Source of the DNA: Lentzea pudingi
GTDB lineage: Bacteria; Actinomycetota; Actinomycetes; Mycobacteriales; Pseudonocardiaceae
DNA length: 64,000 nucleotides
Assembly (NCBI RefSeq): GCF_014646255.1
Contig: NZ_BMNC01000012.1
Coordinates: 124,001 to 188,000 of the forward strand
Reading direction: 5' to 3'
A program made the translations under genes and the position numbers. Below, piece after piece: positions 46,385-57,501 of this stretch. The notes beneath the pieces are model-generated. The model was not told where the DNA came from and ran no database searches. It saw only the letters and a program-made list of their open reading frames with translations. Within the stretch, counting starts at the first letter, position 1. Each line of letters opens with the position of its first letter.

Positions 46385-46909
46385 ATGGAAGACGAAAGAA
46401 TGATCCGCCTCTCGAAGCGGATGTCCAAGGCGCTCCGGCACAAGCCCGAGCGCGTCGGCCTCACCCTCGACCCCGCGGGCTGGGTGCCGGTGGCCGACCT
46501 CCTGACCGCGCTCGGCATCTCCGAGGCCGACATGCACGAGGTCGTGGCACGCAACGACAAGAACCGGTTCTCGGTCGTGGGCGACCGCATCCGGGCGAAC
46601 CAGGGGCACAGCGTCGAGGTCGAGCTCGGGCTGCCCACCGCGGTTCCGCCGGACCAGTTGTTCCACGGCACGGTCGCGCAGCACCTCGACGACATCATGC
46701 GTGACGGGCTCAGGCCCATGTCGCGCCACGACGTGCACCTCTCGCCCGACCGCGAGACCGCGCGGCGGGTTGGCGCGCGGCGTGGGCGGCCGTTGATCTT
46801 GGTCGTCGACGCCCAGCGGATGCACGCGGACGGGCACGAGTTCCGGATGAGCGCCAACGGGGTGTGGCTCGCACAGCACGTGCCGGCGCGTTACCTGAGC
46901 ACGACGTGA
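46385..46909 (+). CDS. kptA: RNA 2'-phosphotransferase (Tpt1/KptA)
   Basis: Removes an internal 2'-phosphate from RNA by transfer to NAD+. The 174-residue protein has the family blocks LSKRMSKALRHKPERVGLTLDPAGWVPVADLL (conserved Arg-His), DQLFHGTVAQHLDDIMRDGLRPMSRHDVHLSPD (HGT motif and the Arg residues) and RPLILVVDAQRMHADGHEFRMSANGVWLAQHVP. The ATG at 46385 is used; an ATG at 46400 is also possible. Bacteria lack tRNA splicing that needs this enzyme, so its target is unknown. A coupled methyltransferase gene follows (GTGA overlap). Confidence 0.9.
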   Translation: MEDERMIRLSKRMSKALRHKPERVGLTLDPAGWVPVADLLTALGISEADMHEVVARNDKNRFSVVGDRIRANQGHSVEVELGLPTAVPPDQLFHGTVAQHLDDIMRDGLRPMSRHDVHLSPDRETARRVGARRGRPLILVVDAQRMHADGHEFRMSANGVWLAQHVPARYLSTT

Positions 46910-47511
46910 AGCGCACCGTCGAGGACGGCTACGACATCATCGCGCAGCGGTACCTCGACTGGTCCGCGCAGATCACCGACGATCCTCGGCTGCGCTACCT
47001 CGCAACCTTCGACGAACGGCTGCCCGACGGGGCGAAGGTGCTCGAACTCGGCTGCGGTGCCGGCGTGCCGTGCGGCCGGAAGCTCGCCGAACGGCACGAC
47101 GTGCTTGGCGTCGATCTGTCGCAGAGGCAGATCGACCTGGCTCGCGCGAACGTGCCGGGTGCGCGGTTCGAGAAAGCCGACATGACTGCGCTCGACTTCC
47201 CGGAAGGCGAGTTCGACGGCATCGCCGCGTTCTACTCGATCCTGCACGTGCCGCGCGCCGAGCAGCCCGCGCTCCTCGCGAAGATCGCGCGGTGGCTCCG
47301 GCCCGGTGGGCTGTTCCTCGCCTCGCTCGGCGTCGGCACGCCCGACGTCACCGAGACCTGGCTCGGCGTCGAGATGTTCTTCGGCAGCAACAGTCCCGAC
47401 GTGAACCGCGCGCTGCTCACCGAAAACCTGGAGATCGTCGTCGACGACCTCGTCACCATGCACGAGCCGGACCCGGCGACGTTCCACTGGGTCCTCGCCC
47501 GCAAGGGCTAG
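46906..47511 (+). CDS. SAM-dependent class I methyltransferase
   Basis: A 201-residue Rossmann methyltransferase. It has GYDIIAQRYLDWSAQ at the N-terminus and motif I KVLELGCGAGVPCGRKLAERHDVLGVDLSQRQIDLAR (about residues 45-80). KADMTALDFPEGEFDGIAAFYSILHVPRAEQPALL and a post-motif WLRPGGLFLASLG follow. The sequence resembles small-molecule methyltransferases of the methyltransf_11/25 type; the substrate is unknown. The GTG at 46906 overlaps the kptA stop (GTGA), so the two are translated together. That link makes an RNA-related role possible but unproved. Confidence 0.88.
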   Translation: MKRTVEDGYDIIAQRYLDWSAQITDDPRLRYLATFDERLPDGAKVLELGCGAGVPCGRKLAERHDVLGVDLSQRQIDLARANVPGARFEKADMTALDFPEGEFDGIAAFYSILHVPRAEQPALLAKIARWLRPGGLFLASLGVGTPDVTETWLGVEMFFGSNSPDVNRALLTENLEIVVDDLVTMHEPDPATFHWVLARKG

Positions 47512-47662
47512 AGCAGCCAGAGAACGGCGCCGCCCACCGCGACCAGGAGCAGCACCAGCAGGATGATCGCCAGGACCTTGGCGGTCTTCCACGTGGTGTA
47601 GACGCCACCGGCCAGGAAGCCCGCGAGGGCCAGCAGGCCGATGACGACGACTTCCTTCGGCA

Positions 47663-47663
<1 letters not shown>
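47508..47663 (-). CDS. Small two-helix membrane protein coupled to hisB
   Basis: A 51-residue frame starting MPKEVVVIGLLALAGFLAGG and ending in a second hydrophobic stretch (LAIILLVLLLVAVGGAVLWLL), with a short polar loop TTWKTAK between them. Its ATG shares one base with the hisB stop (TGATG). It thus follows hisD-hisC-hisB as a fourth coupled gene. Its 3' end overlaps the methyltransferase stop by 3 bp on the opposite strand. I know no function; a helical hairpin of this size could assist a membrane complex. Confidence 0.6.
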
Positions 47664-50688
<3,025 letters not shown>

Positions 50689-50810
50689 CTAGTTCCTGCG
50701 GAAATCTGTCAACGGTCAGCCCGCTATCGGCGCTACTCAGCCTGTGACGCCCCGGCCACGCTCGGTCGAGCACCACTCCGTCGCAAACCCCTGCTGATGA
50801 TGGAGGACCC

Positions 50811-52106
50811 ATGTTCACCAAGAGCCGCGGCAAGATCGCCGCAGTGCTCGCGATATGCCTGCCCGTGCTGGTCGCGGGCATGGCGACGCCCAGCACGGCC
50901 GACTCCGGCCGCTATCTGCTGGAGGTCACCGCCAACACGTCCGCCGAACGCACCCAGGTCGCCCAGATCGGCGTCGACGTGCTCGGCGCGACGAAGCTCA
51001 CCACGGTCTCGGTCGTCGCGGACAAGTCCCAGTACCGCGCCCTGCAGGCGACGGGACTTCCGATCAAGTACCTGGGCGACTTCGAGCAGGAGCTCAAGAA
51101 GCTCGGCAAGGTCCAGTTCGCCGACCCGCAGCCCGGCCAGATCGGCACGCTGGACTTCCCGGCGGGCTACACCGGCTACCACAACTTCGCGGAGACGACC
51201 GCGGAGCTGCAGCAGACGGTCCGCGACCACCCGACCCTGGCGAGCCTGCGCAGCATCGGCAAGAGCTTCCAGAACCGGGACATCTGGGCGCTCAAGGTCA
51301 GCGACAACGTGGCCTCGGACGAGAACGAGCCGGAGGTGCTGCTCGTCTGCGGCCAGCACGCCCGCGAGCACCTGACCGTCGAGCAGTGCCTGCAGATCAT
51401 CAAGCGCTACACCGACAACTACGCCAACTCGGCGATCAAGAACCTCGTCGACAGCCGCGAGGTCTGGATCGTCCCGATGATGAACCCGGACGGCGCCGAG
51501 TACGACATCGCCACGGGTTCGTTCCGCGGCTGGCGCAAGAACCGCCAGGGCAACGGCACCGACCTCAACCGCAACTGGGGCTACAAGTGGGGCTGCTGCG
51601 GCGGTTCCAGCGGTAGCACGACGTCCGACACCTACCGCGGCCCGTCGGCGTTCTCCGCGCCGGAGACCGCCCGCATCCGCGACTTCGTGAACTCGCGCGT
51701 GGTCGGCGGCACCCAGCAGATCAAGACGTTCATCGACTTCCACTCGTTCTCGGAGCTCGTGCTGTGGCCGTACGGCTACACCCGCAACGACACCGACCCC
51801 GGTCTCAACGCGGACGAGGCGCGCGCGTTCCAGACGCTCGGCCGGCAGATGGCCGCCACCAACGGCTACACGCCGGAACAGGCGAGCGACCTGTACATCA
51901 CCGACGGCAGCAGCGACGACTGGATGTGGGGCCAGCACAAGATCTGGGCCTACACCTTCGAGATGTACCCGAGCAGCGGCGGCCTCAACGGCTTCTACCC
52001 GCGTGACACGGTCATCGCGGCGCAGACGTCGCGCAACGACCGCGCCGTCGACCTGTTCATGAGCTACTCGGACTGCGTGAAGCGGGTCATCAACCAGACC
52101 TGCTGA
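50811..52106 (+). CDS. Secreted M14 zinc carboxypeptidase
   Basis: Extracellular metallocarboxypeptidase. A signal peptide occupies about residues 1-30 (RGKIAAVLAICLPVLVAGMATPSTA). A propeptide-like region follows to about 115. The M14 catalytic domain starts FPAGYTGYHNFAETTAELQQ, with zinc ligands in LVCGQHAREHLTVEQ (HxxE) and IDFHSFSELVLWPYG (His). The catalytic Glu is in WAYTFEMYPSSGG near residue 385. The 431-residue length suits Streptomyces-type M14 enzymes. The ATG at 50811 has GGAGG upstream. The 3' end overlaps the convergent aminotransferase gene by 17 bp. Confidence 0.92.
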   Translation: MFTKSRGKIAAVLAICLPVLVAGMATPSTADSGRYLLEVTANTSAERTQVAQIGVDVLGATKLTTVSVVADKSQYRALQATGLPIKYLGDFEQELKKLGKVQFADPQPGQIGTLDFPAGYTGYHNFAETTAELQQTVRDHPTLASLRSIGKSFQNRDIWALKVSDNVASDENEPEVLLVCGQHAREHLTVEQCLQIIKRYTDNYANSAIKNLVDSREVWIVPMMNPDGAEYDIATGSFRGWRKNRQGNGTDLNRNWGYKWGCCGGSSGSTTSDTYRGPSAFSAPETARIRDFVNSRVVGGTQQIKTFIDFHSFSELVLWPYGYTRNDTDPGLNADEARAFQTLGRQMAATNGYTPEQASDLYITDGSSDDWMWGQHKIWAYTFEMYPSSGGLNGFYPRDTVIAAQTSRNDRAVDLFMSYSDCVKRVINQTC

Positions 52107-53211
52107 TCCGTTCCAGCGCCTGATCGATCTCTTCGTGGGTGACGAAGTAGTGCGGGGAGGCCCGCACTACTTCGTCCAGGCCCCTCCTGGTCATGTCGAA
52201 CATCGTCGACGCGCGCTGCGACACCGTCACGGCGACGTTCTCCCGCCAGAGCCGGTCCTTGAGCTCCGTCGCCGGCACCCGGTCGCTCGTGAACGTGACG
52301 ATGCCCGCCTGCCGTTCACCCAGGTCCCGCACGGTGATCCCGTCGATGTTCGCGAGGCCCTCGCGCAAGCGCCTGGCACGGTCCGCGACCTCGGCCTCGA
52401 TCACGTCCAGGCCCTTGGCCAGCGCGTACTTCGCGGCGGCGATCAACCCCAGCCGGTCCGCGACGCTGTACTCCCACAGCTCGAACACCCGCGCGTCGTC
52501 GCGCGGCTCGTAGCGGTCGGGCGCGACCCACTCCGCCGCGCTGTGGTCCATCAGACGGGGCCGCAACCGTCGCCGCACGTCGTTCCGCACGACCAGCGCG
52601 CCCGTGCCGCGAGGGCCGCGCAGCCACTTGCGGCCGGTGCAGACGAGCATGTCGTAGTCGAGGCCGCTCAGGTCGAGCTGGCCGGTCGACTGGCAGGCGT
52701 CCAGCAGCACCAGGGCGCCGACCTCGTGGGCCTTCGCGGTGACCTCGTCGACCGGGTTGACCAGGCCCCCGTTGGTGGGGACGTGCACGAGCGAGATCAG
52801 CTTGACCCGTTCGTCCAGCTCCAGCGCGCCGACGTCGACCTGCCCGTGCCGGTCGGACGCCATCACCTCGATCGTCGCGCCGGTCTCCTCGGCGCGGCGC
52901 AGCATCGGCACCGCGTTGCCGCCGTACTCGACCTCGGTGACGAGGATCCGGTCGCCCTTCGCGAGCGGGACGGCGTCGAAGGCCGTGAGCCACGACCTGG
53001 TCGCGCTGTCGGTGAACGCGACCTCGGACGGCTCGCAGCCGAAGAGCCCGGCCAGCACGCCGTAGCCCGCCTCGACGTCGTCACCGCGTTCCGCGGCGGC
53101 CCGGTACCCGCCGATCTCGGTCTCCCGGCGCAGGTGCCCGACCACCTCGTCCACCACCTCGGTGGGCGGGATCGAGGAACCGGCGCTGTCCAGGAAGATC
53201 AGGTCGCTCAC
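52090..53211 (-). CDS. Class V aminotransferase (cysteine desulfurase/epimerase-like)
   Basis: A 373-residue PLP enzyme of aminotransferase class V. It has FLDSAGSSIPPTEVVDEVVGHLRRE at the start. VALVLLDACQSTGQ-type GALVLLDACQSTGQLDLSGLDYDMLVCTGRKWLRGPRGTGALVV contains the cofactor Asp and the PLP Lys (GRKWLRGPRG). The C-terminus is DMTRRGLDEVVRASPHYFVTHEEIDQAL. It resembles isopenicillin-N-epimerase-like and ergothioneine EgtE-like enzymes more than IscS. No ergothioneine genes are nearby, so the substrate is open. The GTG at 53211 has GGGGCGG upstream; a longer open frame exists antisense to the next gene. Confidence 0.85.
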   Translation of the reverse strand: MSDLIFLDSAGSSIPPTEVVDEVVGHLRRETEIGGYRAAAERGDDVEAGYGVLAGLFGCEPSEVAFTDSATRSWLTAFDAVPLAKGDRILVTEVEYGGNAVPMLRRAEETGATIEVMASDRHGQVDVGALELDERVKLISLVHVPTNGGLVNPVDEVTAKAHEVGALVLLDACQSTGQLDLSGLDYDMLVCTGRKWLRGPRGTGALVVRNDVRRRLRPRLMDHSAAEWVAPDRYEPRDDARVFELWEYSVADRLGLIAAAKYALAKGLDVIEAEVADRARRLREGLANIDGITVRDLGERQAGIVTFTSDRVPATELKDRLWRENVAVTVSQRASTMFDMTRRGLDEVVRASPHYFVTHEEIDQALERISRSG

Positions 53212-53238
53212 CCGCCCCACTGTGCCACCATCGAGGTC

Positions 53239-53727
53239 ATGGGGGATCGAACTTTCGGTTACAGCGCACAGGTGCGGCCGTTCCTGTGGGTGTTCGTCGT
53301 CTTGACACCGCTGGAAGTCCTGCTCGTGGAGCTGATCGTGCCGTGGTTCTGGCTGCGGGCCGTGCTGCTCGTGTTCGGTGTGCTGGGGGCGGTGCTGCTG
53401 GGGTGGCAGATCTGGATGCTCCAGAAGTTCAAGCACTCCGTGGACGACGAACACCTGTGGCTGCGGTACGCGCGTGAGTTCGAGTACGGGATTCCGTTGG
53501 CGGCCATCGAAAGCGTGACGCAGGGCACGACCAGCCGGTCGCTGCACCGGACCCGGTCCGTTGTGGACGGCACGCTCGTCCTGGAGATCTCCGGCTCCAC
53601 CAACGTGTCGCTGCGCCTGAACGAACCGCAGGAGGTCGACCTGGGCCGACGTGGCGCGCACGACGTGACGAAGGTCGAGTTCTGGGCGGACGACCCCGGC
53701 GGCGTGGTCCGGGCGCTGCGAAAATAG
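53239..53727 (+). CDS. Membrane/PH-like protein, first of a tandem pair
   Basis: A 162-residue protein with two membrane helices (residues about 14-58: FLWVFVVLTPLEVLLVELIV and LRAVLLVFGVLGAVLLGW). A cytoplasmic, strand-rich domain then ends NEPQEVDLGRRGAHDVTKVEFWADDPGGVVRAL. That layout recalls bacterial PH-domain (bPH2-type) proteins. The next gene encodes a clear paralogue with the same ending. The ATG at 53239 follows GAGG closely. No partner genes point to a function. Confidence 0.6.
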   Translation: MGDRTFGYSAQVRPFLWVFVVLTPLEVLLVELIVPWFWLRAVLLVFGVLGAVLLGWQIWMLQKFKHSVDDEHLWLRYAREFEYGIPLAAIESVTQGTTSRSLHRTRSVVDGTLVLEISGSTNVSLRLNEPQEVDLGRRGAHDVTKVEFWADDPGGVVRALRK

Positions 53728-53737
53728 GCTCAGCGCC

Positions 53738-54229
53738 ATGGTGGAGATCCCCTACGGCAAGCGCATGAAGCCGCGGTACGTGCGGTTCCTGATCATCACG
53801 GCGGTCGGGATCGCGCTGGTCGCGTTCGGCCTGGACATCCCGTGGCTGCTCATCACGCTGATCGTCCTGGGCGTGCTGAACACCGTCGTGTGCGTGGGCG
53901 CTCTCTACGTGTTGACGAAGCAGCCGCACACCGTGTCCGCCGACGAGTTGCGGCTGCGGCAGCTGGGGTTCTTCGACTGGCGCATCCCGACCGAGGACCT
54001 CGGGCACGCCCAGGTCGCCGAACGCACCCACAAGGGCCAGCGCAGCGTCGAGGTGATCGGTGACGCGCTCGTCATCCAGTCGCTGACCAGGACGAACGTG
54101 TCCGTGCCGTTCCACGAGCCGCAGCTCGTCGACCTCGGCAAGACCGGAGCGCGGCAGGTCGAGCGCGTCGAGTTCTGGGCGGACGACCCGGAGCGCGCCG
54201 TCCGCGAGATCAACGCCCGTACTACTTAG
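53738..54229 (+). CDS. Membrane/PH-like protein, second of a tandem pair
   Basis: A 163-residue paralogue of the preceding protein. It has two helices (about 15-60: VRFLIITAVGIALVAFGLDI and LLITLIVLGVLNTVVCVGALYVLT) and a soluble domain, HTVSADELRLRQLGFFDWRIPTEDL. It ends VDLGKTGARQVERVEFWADDPERAVREI, matching the VEFWADDP ending of the first copy. The genes are 10 bp apart and probably co-transcribed. Its 3' end overlaps the convergent binding-protein gene by 8 bp. The function is unknown. Confidence 0.6.
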   Translation: MVEIPYGKRMKPRYVRFLIITAVGIALVAFGLDIPWLLITLIVLGVLNTVVCVGALYVLTKQPHTVSADELRLRQLGFFDWRIPTEDLGHAQVAERTHKGQRSVEVIGDALVIQSLTRTNVSVPFHEPQLVDLGKTGARQVERVEFWADDPERAVREINARTT

Positions 54230-55721
54230 GCTCCCACTTCTCCAGGTTCCACCACGGGCCCCAGGTCAGCGCGCCGTAGGAGTTCGGGTCGACCACGGGC
54301 TGGTAGCCGTTCCACGAGTCGCGCATCACGTACGCGTGCTCGGGGAAGACCAGCACCGCCATCGACGGCGCCGCGACGAACGCCTGCTGGAAGAGCTTGT
54401 ACGCCACCGCACGCTGGGCCGGGTCGATCAGCCTGCGGCCGTTCTCGAGCGCGGCGTCGGCGGCGGGACTGCCCTGGCCGCGCAGGTCGTAGAGCATCAG
54501 GTCCGGGTCGAACGGCGAGCCCTCGCCGTACAGCAGCGCGTCCTGGGTCATCCGCGGGCGGATCGCCTCCCACGACAGGCCCGCGAGCTGCACGTCGACG
54601 CCCACGGCCTTGGCGTCGGCGGCGAACGCCGTGGCCAGGTCCGCGCGCAGGTCGTCGCCCAGCGGGTACATCAGCGTGAAGCGGGCCGCGACACCCTCGC
54701 GGACCCGGATGCCGTCCGCGCCGGGCACCCAGCCGCCCACGTCGAGCAGCCGCGCCGCCTCGGCCTTGTCGAAGCGGAACCTCGCGGTTGGGTCGAACTC
54801 CTCGGCGAGCGCGTCCGGCACCGGCGTGTACGCGATGGTGCCCTTGCCCTCCAGCAGGCTGTCGATCATGGCCTGGCGGTTCGCGGCGAAGTTCAGCGCG
54901 AGGCGCACGGAGGCGTTGCCGGTGACCGGGTTGGCCGCGGGCAGCCGCACGGCGCGGTAGTCGGCGCTGCGGTGGTGGTTCACCTGCAGTCCGGACTTCC
55001 CGGCGAACTGCGTGGCGATCTTGGGCGGCAGCACCGTGCCGTCGAACTCGCCGTCCTGCATGCGGCGGGCGCGCTGGTTGTCGTCGGTGACGAAGACGAC
55101 CGTCACCTTCTTGATCTTCGGCACGCCGTCGAAGTAGCCCTCGTTGGACTCCAGCAGCAGCCGGTCGCCCTTCTTCCACTCGGTGACCCTGTACGGGCCG
55201 GTGCCGACGGGCTTGCCGTCCGGGTTCGCCTGCTCGCTCGGCAGGACGCCGAGCACGAGCAGGTGCGGGAACGCGGCCTGCGTCTGCGTGAGGGTGAAGC
55301 GGACCGTCGACGGGCCGGTCTGCTCGACGCCCGCGAGGGTGCTGAACCGGTCCTTGACCGGGTTCCGCAGCGCCGCGGTGTAGGTGGCGACGACGTCCTC
55401 CGCGCCGAACGTGCTGCCGTCGGTGAACTTCACGTCGCCGCGCAGCTCGACCGTCCAGCTCAGCCCGTCCGCCGACGGCTGCGGCAGGTCGGCCGCGAGC
55501 TGCGGGGTCAGCGACCCGTCCTGGCGGTGCTCGACCAGCCCGTCGTAGATCTTCGAGACGCCCTGCGCGCCGTAGCCGAGCAGCGGGTTCAGCGTCGCCG
55601 GCTCGTCGCGGTCGGCCAGCACGATCGACGTGCCGTTCGACCCACCGTCCGGGCGGGGCGGGGCGGTTTCGGTGCAGCCCGCGACGGCCAGCAACACGAC
55701 TAGGAGCAGTGGGGAACGCAC
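54222..55721 (-). CDS. ABC transporter substrate-binding lipoprotein (family 5)
   Basis: A 499-residue SBP_bac_5 protein. The lipoprotein signal LLLVVLLAVAGC has its Cys near residue 16. Family segments follow: ADRDEPATLNPLLGYGAQGVSKIYDGLVEH, LSWTVELRGDVKFTDGSTFGAEDVVATYTAAL, and PVGTGPYRVTEWKKGDRLLLESNEGYFDGVP. Such proteins bind oligopeptides, nickel or opines. No permease or ATPase genes adjoin it, so its transporter partner must be elsewhere. It is divergent from the nitrilase-like gene. Confidence 0.88.
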   Translation of the reverse strand: MRSPLLLVVLLAVAGCTETAPPRPDGGSNGTSIVLADRDEPATLNPLLGYGAQGVSKIYDGLVEHRQDGSLTPQLAADLPQPSADGLSWTVELRGDVKFTDGSTFGAEDVVATYTAALRNPVKDRFSTLAGVEQTGPSTVRFTLTQTQAAFPHLLVLGVLPSEQANPDGKPVGTGPYRVTEWKKGDRLLLESNEGYFDGVPKIKKVTVVFVTDDNQRARRMQDGEFDGTVLPPKIATQFAGKSGLQVNHHRSADYRAVRLPAANPVTGNASVRLALNFAANRQAMIDSLLEGKGTIAYTPVPDALAEEFDPTARFRFDKAEAARLLDVGGWVPGADGIRVREGVAARFTLMYPLGDDLRADLATAFAADAKAVGVDVQLAGLSWEAIRPRMTQDALLYGEGSPFDPDLMLYDLRGQGSPAADAALENGRRLIDPAQRAVAYKLFQQAFVAAPSMAVLVFPEHAYVMRDSWNGYQPVVDPNSYGALTWGPWWNLEKWEPK

Positions 55722-55744
55722 GTTCGGACCCTACAGTGATCCCC

Positions 55745-56524
55745 ATGCGGATCGCCGTGAGTCAGATCAGCTCGACCACCGACCCCCGCTCCAACCTGGA
55801 GCTGGTGCGCGACGCGGTGCGCCGGGCGGAGGGAGCCCGGGTCGTGGTGCTGCCCGAGGCGACGATGTGCCGCTTCGGCGTGCCGCTCGGGCCCGTCGCG
55901 GAGCCGCTGGACGGGCCGTGGGCCTCGGCGGTGCACGAGATCGCCGTCCAGCACGACGTCGTGGTGGTGGCGGGCATGTTCACGCCCGCCGGTGACCGGG
56001 TGAGGAACACCCTGCTCGTGACCGGGCCGGATCTGCACGTGGGTTACGACAAGATCCACCTGTTCGACGCGTTCGGGTTCCAGGAGTCGCGGACCGTCGA
56101 GCACGGGGCCGCACCGGTCGTCTTCGAGCTGGACGGCGTCACCCTGGGCGTCGCCACCTGTTACGACATCCGCTTCCCCGAGCTGTTCCGCGCGCTGGCC
56201 GACAAGGGTGCGTCCGCAGTGCTGGTCGGGGCGTCGTGGGGTGCCGGTGCGGGCAAGAAGGAGCAGTGGGAGTTGCTGGTCCGAGCGCGAGCGCTGGACT
56301 GCACGTCCTTTGTGGTGGCCTGCGGGCAGGCCCATCCCGGCGATCTCGGGGTCGTGGCGCCCACCGGGATCGGCTACTCGACCGTGGCCGACCCGTTCGG
56401 GAACGTCGTCGTGCAGCTGTCGGACCAGCCCTCCGACACGATCGTGGACCTGGACTTCGACGTGGTGACGCGGGCTCGCGAGGTTCTGCCGGTGCTGGCG
56501 AACCGGCGCTTGACCTCCAGTTAG
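55745..56524 (+). CDS. Carbon-nitrogen hydrolase (nitrilase superfamily)
   Basis: A 259-residue amidase-type enzyme with the Glu-Lys-Cys triad: Glu in RVVVLPEATMCRFG (about 42), Lys in VGYDKIHLFDAFG (about 105), and Cys in GVATCYDIRFPELFRALADKG (about 140). The size and motifs suit omega-amidase or Nit-type hydrolases. The ATG at 55745 directly precedes RIAVSQISSTTDP, the family's usual first strand. It is divergent from the binding-protein gene and converges on nadC, but no clear pathway link is visible. Confidence 0.87.
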   Translation: MRIAVSQISSTTDPRSNLELVRDAVRRAEGARVVVLPEATMCRFGVPLGPVAEPLDGPWASAVHEIAVQHDVVVVAGMFTPAGDRVRNTLLVTGPDLHVGYDKIHLFDAFGFQESRTVEHGAAPVVFELDGVTLGVATCYDIRFPELFRALADKGASAVLVGASWGAGAGKKEQWELLVRARALDCTSFVVACGQAHPGDLGVVAPTGIGYSTVADPFGNVVVQLSDQPSDTIVDLDFDVVTRAREVLPVLANRRLTSS

Positions 56525-56617
56525 GTTGAGCCTCCGCGGACGCATGTCCCTGCCCGAGTGCTCTGGCTTTGCTGGCGTCCAGCACTTCAGCGTCGAGCGG
56601 TGCGCACCGCGGGTGAA

Positions 56618-56647
56618 GGCCGCCGCCGAGGTCGGGTGACGGCGGCC
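56618..56647 (-). terminator. Hairpin after nadC
   Basis: GGCCGCCG and CGGCGGCC form a perfect 8-bp stem with a 14-nt loop, 5 nt beyond the nadC stop codon. There is no U-tract. Confidence 0.5.
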
Positions 56648-56652
56648 GGGCG

Positions 56653-57501
56653 CTACTTCAGGTCCAGGCCGAGGTCCAACGCCGGCGACGAGTGCGTGAG
56701 GCCGCCCACCGCGAGGTAGTCCACGCCGGTCTCGGCGTACGCGCGGGCCACGTCCAGCGTGAGCCCGCCGGACGCCTCCAGCTTCACGCCGTCCGGACGC
56801 CGCTGGACTGCCTGAGCGCACTGCTCGGGCGTGAAGTTGTCCAGCAACACCAGTTCCGCGCCCTCGGCCAGTGCCTCGTCGAGCTGGTCGAGGCTGTCGA
56901 CCTCGACCTCCATCAGCAACTCGGGGGCGTGGGCGCGAGCCGCGCGGATCGCGGCGCCGACCGAACCGGCCGCGGCGACGTGGTTGTCCTTGATGAGGAT
57001 CGCGTCGCCGAGGCCCATGCGGTGGTTCACCCCGCCGCCGGCGCGCACCGCGTACTTCTGCAGCAAACGCAGGCCCGGCAACGTCTTGCGCGAGTCGCGG
57101 ACGGCCGCGCCGGTGCCCTCGATCGCGCTGACCCAGCGGGCGGTCTGCGTGGCGATGCCGGACAGGTGGCAGATCAGGTTCAGCGCCGTGCGCTCGACGG
57201 TGAGCAGGCCTCGGGTCGGGCCGGTCAGCACGAGTGCCGGCTCGCCCGGCACTGCCTTGCCGCCGTCCTGCGCTTCGGAGAGCACCTCGATCTGCGGCAG
57301 GTAGCGCTGGAAAGCCGTGCGGGCAACGGAAACACCGCACAGCACGCCCGCCGCGCGAGGGGTGATCTCGGCCGTGGCGACGGCCTTCTCCGGCACCGTC
57401 GCCAAGGTGGTGGCGTCGAGGCCGTAGCGGAGGTCCTCCTCCAGCGCGAGCTGGATGACCCGGTTCGCGTCATCCCAGTCGATGTTCGGGTCGAAGGTCA
57501 T
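56653..57501 (-). CDS. nadC: Quinolinate phosphoribosyltransferase (carboxylating)
   Basis: Converts quinolinate and PRPP to nicotinate mononucleotide, the third step of de novo NAD synthesis. The 282-residue protein has LALEEDLRYGLDATTLATVP at the N-terminus. ALNLICHLSGIATQTARWV, DSRKTLPGLRLLQKYAVRAGGGVNHRMGLGDAILIKDNH (substrate Arg/Lys/His) and VKLEASGGLTLDVARAYAETGVDYLAVG follow. The ATG at 57501 overlaps the nadB stop (ATGA). The frame is open upstream inside nadB only. Confidence 0.96.
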   Translation of the reverse strand: MTFDPNIDWDDANRVIQLALEEDLRYGLDATTLATVPEKAVATAEITPRAAGVLCGVSVARTAFQRYLPQIEVLSEAQDGGKAVPGEPALVLTGPTRGLLTVERTALNLICHLSGIATQTARWVSAIEGTGAAVRDSRKTLPGLRLLQKYAVRAGGGVNHRMGLGDAILIKDNHVAAAGSVGAAIRAARAHAPELLMEVEVDSLDQLDEALAEGAELVLLDNFTPEQCAQAVQRRPDGVKLEASGGLTLDVARAYAETGVDYLAVGGLTHSSPALDLGLDLK

